Origin: DATDIC01 sp963777625 | Lineage (GTDB): Bacteria; Pseudomonadota; Alphaproteobacteria; Acetobacterales; Acetobacteraceae | Direction: 5' to 3' | Assembly (NCBI GenBank): GCA_963777625.1 | Contig: CAVZRO010000032.1 | Location: 1-17,390, forward strand | DNA: 17,390 bases | Part shown: positions 1-5,640 of the stretch, piece after piece | How the letters are laid out: every line of letters starts with the position of its first letter | How positions within the stretch are numbered: the first letter of the stretch is position 1 | The notes under the pieces: generated by a model | Told to the model about the DNA's origin: nothing | Databases searched by the model: none | The model's input: the letters and a program-made list of their open reading frames with translations, nothing else | Made by a program: the position numbers and the translations under genes

Positions 1-42
1 GCGGCGATGGGCATGGCAAGGATTTTCCCCGGTGGTCGTTAG
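1..42 (+). CDS. Possible C-terminal tail of a protein cut by the window edge
   Basis: In frame 1 the first 42 bases read as AAMGMARIFPGGR followed by TAG. A hairpin begins 12 nt after this stop, an arrangement expected at the end of a gene. Thirteen residues are far too few to name a family. The reverse strand also offers an ATG at 14 reading MPIA out of the window, so a leftward gene starting here is an equally possible reading. Low confidence either way. Confidence 0.2.
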   Translation, partial: AAMGMARIFPGGR

Positions 43-53
43 AGCGTGAACGG

Positions 54-98
54 GTGTGCGCACCGGAGAAGGCGGATCCTTCGTCGGCCGGCGCACAC
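54..98. terminator. Hairpin, possible terminator
   Basis: GTGTGCGC (54-61) pairs with GCGCACAC (91-98). Inside it, CCGG can pair with CCGG, and GAAGG (68-72) pairs with CCTTC (78-82) around a 5-nt loop, giving a nested stem. No T-run follows on either strand, so it is not a textbook intrinsic terminator. It would suit the end of a plus-strand gene stopping at 42, or a structured leader of a minus-strand gene starting at 14. Confidence 0.3.
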
Positions 99-116
99 AG
101 CCGTCTCTGGATCGGG

Positions 117-221
117 TCATTCTAACAGCGTCCGAATCAGGCCGTGGCCGTCGCAAGTCGCCTGGACATCGCGTGTCTGAACCAGTCGCTCATCGATAAC
201 CGCCGGACAAAGGTCTCCCAT
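117..221 (-). CDS. Candidate 34-residue small ORF
   Basis: On the minus strand GTAGGAGAAAC precedes an ATG, a good Shine-Dalgarno at normal spacing, and opens a 34-codon frame beginning MGDLCPAVIDERLV and ending GLIRTLLE, with a TGA stop. The product is soluble-looking, mildly acidic and contains two cysteines. I recognise no family. It lies about 165 nt downstream of the restriction endonuclease on the same strand and could be a remnant of a longer gene. Support is only the ribosome-binding site and composition, so this is a weak call. Confidence 0.22.
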   Translation of the reverse strand: MGDLCPAVIDERLVQTRDVQATCDGHGLIRTLLE

Positions 222-386
222 GTTTCTCCTACGGAGTGATTTGTCCAGGTTACGATGATAGCGGTGGAAACCAACTCCTGAGTGTGAAAGTAAATACAGC
301 TTTCAAGGCCTTGGCCGTAGGACGAATCCTCATTGCTCGATTCGATTTCAAGCGAGACGTTGACAATGTCAAGCGTCCCACTGAAA
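222..386. other. Gene-poor AT-richer spacer
   Basis: Between the endonuclease stop and the small ORF I see no convincing gene. One minus-strand frame stays open from inside the endonuclease tail down to a TGA at 137-139, including a stretch reading FSGTLDIVNVSLEIESSN. It has no ATG, GTG or TTG near its beginning, so it may be decayed coding DNA or chance. Confidence 0.3.
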
Positions 387-1148
387 CTAACAGTCGTCGG
401 CCTCCCCCTGGTGATCGTTGGGAACTGGCAGTCCTTGTTGCTTTGCTGCTTTCTTCGTCGCCTTCTCTGCAGCGATGCGTTCCTTCAGCGCAGCAAAGGC
501 GGCGGGGCCATCGTCCTCAAAGTTGACAGGTCTGATTGCGAAGGTCAGCACCGGACATCCGCCACCGCCGCCACCCTCAATCTTCGGCCATAGCTTTTCA
601 TGGTGCGTCGTGGCTTTCCCGTATGAGGAGCCCTTACCGAGTTGTTTGAATATATCCTGCAACTCCCAAGAGCGTGTGATGATAATTCCGACTTGTATCG
701 CCCTTAGCTCAAATAGCAGGCGGAAATTGTTCAGATCGCGGTCGAAGAACGGATCTTTATTGTTCCATTCCATCTCAACGGCTACGCCGCCCTTGAGGCA
801 GTCAACTGCGTGGGTAGGGCTATCGGTTTTCACCTCGTCAACAGTAATTGACGTGGCGAAACCCTTTTCCTGCCAGCCCTTCGCGTAGAAGGCGCCATCG
901 ATACGTCGGCTTATTAACGACCGATTGCCACCTCCCACCAGCACCTCGGACTTTAGCAGCCGAAAGCCTCTTAGCCACTCTTGAACGTCCTGCCATTCGT
1001 CGGGGCAGGCGGTTCTCAGCACGCCGGCCGCGTTCCGCCATTCCTTGACGTGGTCGCCGAACGCAAATGTCGGTCGGGACAAGATGCAGTGTGGACATGG
1101 ACCGATCATGGCGCACTCAAGCGGCGTCTGGGAAGGCAAGGACGTCAT
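387..1148 (-). CDS. BglII/BstYI-family type II restriction endonuclease
   Basis: Likely a homodimeric, Mg2+-dependent type II endonuclease that cuts unmethylated palindromic DNA; family members BglII and BstYI recognise AGATCT and RGATCY. Diagnostic sequence is in the middle: SPTHAVDC, then VAVEMEWNNKDPFFDRDLNN, then VGIIITRSWELQDIF. D116, E125 and E127 (from the ATG at 1148) match the PD-(D/E)XK metal site, in the D...ExE form of BamHI rather than the ExQ of BglII. IEGGGGGGCPVLTF closes the fold. The Lys/Ala-rich tail is a probable extension. A TTG at 1184 and an ATG at 1109 are alternative starts. The first residues do not look family-like, and a better N-terminus (VPTDICV) lies in another frame just upstream, so a frameshift near 1050 is possible. 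It sits 31-66 nt after the methylase remnant on the same strand, as in an R-M operon. The specificity is inferred only at family level. Confidence 0.8.
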   Translation of the reverse strand: MTSLPSQTPLECAMIGPCPHCILSRPTFAFGDHVKEWRNAAGVLRTACPDEWQDVQEWLRGFRLLKSEVLVGGGNRSLISRRIDGAFYAKGWQEKGFATSITVDEVKTDSPTHAVDCLKGGVAVEMEWNNKDPFFDRDLNNFRLLFELRAIQVGIIITRSWELQDIFKQLGKGSSYGKATTHHEKLWPKIEGGGGGGCPVLTFAIRPVNFEDDGPAAFAALKERIAAEKATKKAAKQQGLPVPNDHQGEADDC

Positions 1149-1214
1149 TCGAGGAACTGAGGGGTTGCCGGGGTGCGCATCCAAGAATCCTCTCTGTTCA
1201 GTGCGGTGATGTTC

Positions 1215-2032
1215 TCACAGGAGGACGACCGCATCCGCGATCGGCCGCAATAGGAAGCAGTCCTTGGGTCGAATCGTAGGCATAGGTTTTCCAAGTCGGC
1301 TTGTACCTTCATCTGCTTGATGGCCCCATGTTGCCCAACCCGACGTTAAACCTCGTGCAAACAACTCAATACGCGGACCGGGGCTGTAGGCTTCGATAAT
1401 CGAATAAAGCTCATCCGGTTTCCGGGAATGCTCCCGTTTACGGGTTTCGATGATATTCACCTGGCTTCGGCCCGGGTGCAGAGTGCGAGCGTTCTTACCT
1501 CGTACACCAAACAGAACCAGCTCGGTAACGTTACGGAAACAGAACCTAACCCCACGGCCGTCACTTCCGCCGTCCTTACGGATTTTGTGCCAAACGAGGT
1601 TCGATTTGTAAGTAAAACCCCAGCTCTGCATCACATGCAGGCCCTCTGGCAGCATCGCGTTCGGCACCCCAAGAAATAGGTGAGCAACTGACGCGGCGCA
1701 CGCCGCGACTGGCAGCGCAGCAATTGCCTCAGTGGACATCGTATCATATCTAAGGAGACGGCGATGTTCGGGCGCGACTTTGCCGGGTCCGATTGGCGCA
1801 CCGCCAAGGTGGGTTGACCAAAATCGTCCCAAAGCGGGATCCCTTCGTGGCTGAGCGAAAGTCCTCTGCTGCATCGCGATGGTCTTGGCCGCCATTGGAG
1901 CCCCTTCTTGGACTGTATCGCCTCATCCGCGCGGCGATTCGTCAAGCGGAAAGACGTGCTACCCAAATGAATGTCCAGGTTTTCCGGAGGAGCTATTTGA
2001 GGCAACATATCGAGAACACCGGGAGCAGTCAA
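1215..2032 (-). pseudogene. Frameshifted MT-A70-type DNA adenine methyltransferase
   Basis: Three frames together rebuild one MT-A70-family N6-adenine methyltransferase, presumably the protective partner of the neighbouring endonuclease. Frame 1 starts at TTG 2032 or ATG 2008 and reads LGSTSFRLTNRRADEA to about 1890. Frame 2 carries AAEDFRSATKG and the catalytic strand TILVNPPWRCANRT. Frame 3, entered at the GGG of 1785-1787 (one base too many in the gene sense), carries GKVAPEHRRL, TMSTEAIAALPV, YKSNLVWHKIRKDGG, FRNVTELVLFGVRGKNART and KREHSRKPDE, then stops at 1215. The order and joins match the family exactly, so the breaks are disruptions of a single gene. The motif is NPPW rather than DPPW, and a usually conserved Trp in the LYLWVPNA segment is Gly (codon 1668-1670). 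Either the gene is decaying or there are sequencing errors; the substitutions favour decay. Confidence 0.78.
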
Positions 2033-2124
2033 CGCTATTTCCGGCTTTAATCAGCCCGATTGTTGGATCGGCAAGCTACGCCGTTACCACAGTCCCTTCC
2101 GGCAGATCGGTCGTTGCGCCTCGC

Positions 2125-2153
2125 TTGACTCCTCCCCTCCCTCTCCGCATTTT
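2125..2153 (+). promoter_or_regulatory. Possible tRNA promoter
   Basis: TTGACT at 2125-2130 is a good -35 box. Seventeen bases later CATTTT (2148-2153) is a poor -10 match with three consensus bases. Initiation about 7-8 nt further on would precede the tRNA at 2169 by a short 5' leader. Position supports the call more than sequence does. Confidence 0.35.
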
Positions 2154-2168
2154 CCGCGCCGCCGGGAT

Positions 2169-2244
2169 GGGGCTGTAGCTCAGCTGGGAGAGCGCCTCGT
2201 TCGCAATGAGGAGGTCAGGGGTTCGATCCCCCTCAGCTCCACCA
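2169..2244 (+). tRNA. tRNA-Ala (anticodon CGC)
   Basis: Full cloverleaf of 76 nt including encoded CCA. The acceptor GGGGCTG pairs with CAGCTCC, with one G-U pair. The D arm contains TAGCTCAGCTGGGAGAGC. The anticodon stem CCTCG/TGAGG holds loop TTCGCAA with anticodon CGC, which reads GCG alanine codons. The T arm is AGGGG-TTCGATC-CCCCT, followed by discriminator A and CCA. It looks intact, so the AT-richer block to its left has not disrupted it. Confidence 0.96.
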
Positions 2245-2285
2245 CCCCGGCCTTCGACCCGACGCATCTGAACAGCGCCCCACCA

Positions 2286-3587
2286 TCATAGCCCCAGCGA
2301 ATCGCGGATACGCCCATAGGTGACCCGGGCGGCGACGCCCAGCTTCCACAATCCGTGGAACGGGATCTCCTTCAGCTCCGTAACTGGCATGTTCAACGCC
2401 TCGACCGGCGTCCCGGTCAGACGCCGCGCGATCTCCCCGCCCATGACCGTGGACATGGCCACACCGCGGCCATTGTAACCCAAGCTGACAAGCACGCTCG
2501 GGTCGGGCTCGTGGAAGTGCGGATAATGATCCGTGGTAACCGCCAGTTGACCATTCCACGCGTGCGTCCAATTCACACCGCGCAGCTCCGGCCACAGCCG
2601 CTGAGTGTAGCGGACCAGCCAACCAAGCGTCTCCCGCGTGACACCGTCGCGCATCGGGCTGCGGCCGCCCATCAGCAGCCGGCCCCCGGTGTCCACGCGG
2701 TAATAGACGGTGATCTGGCCGTTCTCATAAAGCGCGGTCCCCTCGGGCAGAATGGAGGCAACCAGCTCACTGGGCAGCGGCTCGGTCGCAACGATGCCGC
2801 TGAACACCGGCACCACACTGCGCCGAAGCCTTGGCCAGATCTCATCCGTATAAGCATTGGTGGCGAGCACCAACCGCTCCGCGCGCACCGTCCCCGATTG
2901 AGCGCGAACGGCCCAGTATTTGCCATCCCGGCGGATCGACAGCACCGGTGATGCGCCATGCACCGTGGCGCCGGCACGGGTCGCCGCCTCGGCCAGCCCA
3001 CGTGCGTAGCCCAGCGGGTTCACCGTGCCGCCGCGACGATCCAGCACCGCCGCCAGATAGCGACGCGTCCCGGTCATCCCGGCAACGCCGCTCCCCTCGA
3101 GCAATTCCACCGGCATGCCCCGGCGAATGCATTGCTCGGCCGTGCTCCGCACCTGCTCGGCGTTTTTCGAAGCGTAGGCGGCACGCAGCGTGCCGCCCTG
3201 CCGGGCTTCGCATTGGATCTGGTGGCTACGGATCAGCTCGAACACTCTGGTCGGGGCGTCGGCCGAGAAGGTCACCATGCGGCGCCCCAAGTCAGAACCG
3301 AAATCCGCCTCGATCTGGTCCGGGTCGTATTTGAGGCCGGGATTCACCTGGCCGCCGTTACGTCCCGACGCGCCCCAGCCCGGTTGATGCGCCTCCAGCA
3401 CGACCGTGTCCACGCCGCGCTGCGCCAGATGCAAACCCGCGGACAGGCCGGTAAAGCCGCCGCCCACAACGGCCACGGAAACGCGCTTGTCGCCATCGAG
3501 CGGTGGGGCCTCGATCGGGGGACGCGCGGTATCGGCATACAGGCTCGGGGGGAGCGGGCTGAGTGCGTACGCGGTGAGGCTGGGCAT
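2286..3587 (-). CDS. FAD-dependent amine/amino-acid oxidoreductase, PuuB-like (DAO family)
   Basis: A cytosolic 433-residue flavoprotein of the D-amino-acid-oxidase fold, expected to oxidise a primary or secondary amine such as gamma-glutamylputrescine or an N-substituted amino acid, giving an imine or aldehyde. The N-terminal Rossmann motif is VAVVGGGFTGLSAG (GGGFTG at 42-47). E65 at the end of strand two should bind the FAD ribose. GWGASGRNGGQ (70-80) is the signature shared with PuuB and related oxidases. The C-terminal GYNGRGVAMSTVMGGEIARR segment is the usual second FAD contact. Length fits the family. The ATG at 3587 follows the stop of the small membrane gene by 13 nt with only a weak ribosome-binding site, suggesting coupling. 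No puuA, puuC or puuD neighbours are present, so the substrate stays unassigned. Confidence 0.88.
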   Translation of the reverse strand: MPSLTAYALSPLPPSLYADTARPPIEAPPLDGDKRVSVAVVGGGFTGLSAGLHLAQRGVDTVVLEAHQPGWGASGRNGGQVNPGLKYDPDQIEADFGSDLGRRMVTFSADAPTRVFELIRSHQIQCEARQGGTLRAAYASKNAEQVRSTAEQCIRRGMPVELLEGSGVAGMTGTRRYLAAVLDRRGGTVNPLGYARGLAEAATRAGATVHGASPVLSIRRDGKYWAVRAQSGTVRAERLVLATNAYTDEIWPRLRRSVVPVFSGIVATEPLPSELVASILPEGTALYENGQITVYYRVDTGGRLLMGGRSPMRDGVTRETLGWLVRYTQRLWPELRGVNWTHAWNGQLAVTTDHYPHFHEPDPSVLVSLGYNGRGVAMSTVMGGEIARRLTGTPVEALNMPVTELKEIPFHGLWKLGVAARVTYGRIRDSLGL

Positions 3588-3600
3588 GGTCTCATGGTTA

Positions 3601-3831
3601 TCACGGCCGACGCCTCAAGGCTTGGGGGGATGCTTGGAACGGTCGTTCGGCAGCACCTCCGCGCCGCGGTCCACGGCCCCTGATCTGTGACCGCACGAGT
3701 ATCCCCCGCGTTGTTCGGACACCGATGGCGGCCACCAACCACAGACAAGGCCAAATGACGCCGAACGCAAAGAACAGCAACACCAACCGAACCAGCAGCA
3801 AGTGGTGGTAGTCAGCGAGCCAGGTATTCAT
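3601..3831 (-). CDS. Small hydrophobic membrane protein, unknown function
   Basis: A 76-residue ORF starting at ATG 3831 behind GGGAACG. It opens MNTWLADYHHLLLVRLVLLF and has a long hydrophobic stretch (about residues 9-38) able to form one long or two short membrane helices. An Arg-rich cytoplasmic-type tail follows (RGRGPRRGG). An in-frame ATG at 3846 would add five residues. It lies between the porin stop (3881) and the FAD oxidase start (3587) on the same strand, 13 nt from the latter. I recognise no family. The positive-inside pattern and ribosome-binding site support translation, but the Arg-rich tail could be a frame artefact of GC-rich DNA. Confidence 0.4.
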   Translation of the reverse strand: MNTWLADYHHLLLVRLVLLFFAFGVIWPCLWLVAAIGVRTTRGILVRSQIRGRGPRRGGAAERPFQASPQALRRRP

Positions 3832-3880
3832 GACCGTTCCCAACATGGCCCGTCGTTCGCCGGCCAGGCTAGAACCAGAA

Positions 3881-5089
3881 TCAGAACAGCACGCCGGTTT
3901 CGACCAACCCGCGGACTTGGTTCGTTTTGTTGAGACCAGGTCCAAATGCGAACCCGTCCACGGCATTGGACAGCGCCACATAGGAAACTTCGCCACGGAC
4001 GAAGAAGCGACTCCACTGGAAGGTGGGCGTCAGTGTCAGCGACATCGCCTTGCTGCCGGGGCCGTAGAGCAGGTTGGGCGCGCCTTCCGAGAGGCTTCCG
4101 GTCGACCCGATATATTCAATACGTCCGGCGAGGCTGAAATGCGAATTGAACGTATAGTTCGCGAGGGCCGCAGCACCATAGGTCCAGGCGTCTTGCTGGA
4201 ACCCGAAATGGACGTTCTTCGGGACATGGCTCCACTGCACATAGGGCGTAATCGTCCACGGCCCGGATGAGTACGTATAGATAATGTCGTAGATCGAGCT
4301 GTTATTTTGCGCGAGCGGGGTGGCAATAGTCGATCTCCCGGTGCTGCCGGCATTTCCGCCGGCCGCGAACACCAGAGTATTGGAACTATTGATGGTCCAG
4401 GTCGCGGAACCCGAGATCCAGTTGAATACGTCGGAATAGTACCCGTCATTGAATGAGATCGCGAACGCGACCGGTCCCCAGGTGTAATTTGCTTGCACGC
4501 CGCGGCTGACGGCTGGTTCCTGGCTCCACAGCAAACCGCGCTCGATATTCATGTTCTCGAAAGAGAACGTGTATTCCGCCCCGATCAGCGTCGGCAACTT
4601 TCCGCCCTCGATCGAGAAGTTGCTTGTGGGTGCGATTTTGATAAAGGCTTGCGGCACGGGACCAAAAAAGTCAGGGTTCGTGTTGGTAACCGAGATGAAC
4701 TGGCTACCCAAGGCTGGAAGTGTGTATGCACCCACTTGCACATAATACTGTAGCAGCCCGTCCGTCTTCTGGATCATGATCTGGGCGTTGCTGAGGTCGA
4801 TCTGGCCGTTCCTGTTCCCCGGCACCGGGTTGCTCTGCTCGAAGCCGAGCCCGCTCAGCACCCCGGTGATGTAATTTTTCCCGAGCGGGCCGAGATTGAC
4901 GCTCATCGGAGTGGGACTGAATGCCAGAGGGCCGCTCATACCGGGAGTCGGCAGGGTGATATTGGCCGAGGGCGGACCAGACGCTGTGGCTGGCGCAGCC
5001 GGAGCCGGCGCCATGGTTTGAGCGACAGCCGAGGTGCCGGAGCATATGGTAGCAAGCATAACTATAATCGAAGCAGCAATAATGCGCAT
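3881..5089 (-). CDS. Outer-membrane beta-barrel porin, BBP2 (OmpL-like) family
   Basis: A secreted 402-residue barrel protein, probably a general or solute-selective porin. ATG 5089 is chosen because GGGGAG lies 11 nt upstream and a clean signal peptide follows: MRIIAASIIVMLATICSG, with cleavage after AVA (residue 23 or so). After an Ala/Pro-rich linker come alternating amphipathic strands rich in Tyr, Trp, Asn, Gly and Ser (for example FSFENMNIERGLLWSQEP and VAFAISFNDGYYSD). The chain ends in ETGVLF, a C-terminal Phe as needed by the BAM machinery. LDLSNAQIMIQKTDGLLQY-type beginnings are typical of BBP2 porins that are multiplied in Acetobacteraceae. An upstream hairpin may control it. Substrate unknown. 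Confidence 0.88.
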   Translation of the reverse strand: MRIIAASIIVMLATICSGTSAVAQTMAPAPAAPATASGPPSANITLPTPGMSGPLAFSPTPMSVNLGPLGKNYITGVLSGLGFEQSNPVPGNRNGQIDLSNAQIMIQKTDGLLQYYVQVGAYTLPALGSQFISVTNTNPDFFGPVPQAFIKIAPTSNFSIEGGKLPTLIGAEYTFSFENMNIERGLLWSQEPAVSRGVQANYTWGPVAFAISFNDGYYSDVFNWISGSATWTINSSNTLVFAAGGNAGSTGRSTIATPLAQNNSSIYDIIYTYSSGPWTITPYVQWSHVPKNVHFGFQQDAWTYGAAALANYTFNSHFSLAGRIEYIGSTGSLSEGAPNLLYGPGSKAMSLTLTPTFQWSRFFVRGEVSYVALSNAVDGFAFGPGLNKTNQVRGLVETGVLF

Positions 5090-5640
5090 TATCTTGCACT
5101 CCCCAGCAGTCAAGAGCGCGGTCCCGGTGCCCCATCGCATGCATCGTCATCGCCACACTCAAAAGCGCGCGGTGACATCCGCGCGCTGTGCCAGAATATC
5201 GAACCCGGGCATATAAATTCCATTGGGCGTAAAGCCGCACAGTATATAGCTGCTATGATGGCCTCGGGCGCGTGCTCTACCGGGCGACTGCCGCTGGCGA
5301 ACATTCGCGTCGACGGCATTTGGACACCCAGGGAGTGAGCGATCATCTGAACCTGTTGCTGATGTTGCGGCTGGTCATCCGGTGAATGCAAAAGCGCCAG
5401 CTCGTGCTCGCGATAGTTACAGTTGCCTCTCCACGTTGGCCACAACTGAGAGCCGACCCACCGCGGACCGGCAGTCATCGGCGCATTCACCCGCCACGCG
5501 CGTGCGAGGCGCGTCGCCCGCGCCGCCGCTTGCCAAACCCTCGACATTTGGCAACCAACAACCCGCATCGCTGGTTTACCATGCCCGCTTCACCCGCGCA
5601 CCAGACCCGCGCGCCAGGATCGTCGAACGTGGAGAAACCA
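5090..5640. other. Divergent intergenic region between porin and permease
   Basis: About 550 nt separate the two divergent starts. It contains the hairpin at 5165-5186 and AT-rich patches at 5210-5222 and 5242-5256 that could hold porin promoter elements, though I cannot fit a clean -35/-10 pair. The long open frames that cross it on both strands (minus 5110-5568 and plus from 5386) have no ribosome-binding site or recognisable domain, and I treat them as non-coding. Confidence 0.5.
5165..5186 (-). promoter_or_regulatory. Hairpin in porin leader, possible attenuator
   Basis: GCGCGCGG and CCGCGCGC form a perfect 8-bp stem around a 6-nt loop, about 75 nt upstream of the porin ATG. Read towards the porin, the stem is followed by TTTTGAG, a short T-run as in a weak intrinsic terminator. 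No leftward gene ends here, so its likely place is in the porin 5' leader, as an attenuator or stability element, or alternatively as a palindromic operator. Confidence 0.42.

Noticed and set aside
2076..2267. Minus-strand ORF reading GAEGDRTPDLLIANEALSQL
   Set aside because: It is the antisense of the tRNA-Ala gene, a well-known spurious ORF in many annotations.
5110..5568. 152-codon minus-strand ORF upstream of the porin
   Set aside because: Overlaps the leader hairpin, has no ribosome-binding site and no recognisable domain.
5386..5640. N-terminal extension of the AI-2E permease
   Set aside because: The extra 85 residues are Arg/Pro-rich and unlike the family; a good ribosome-binding site sits right before ATG 5641.
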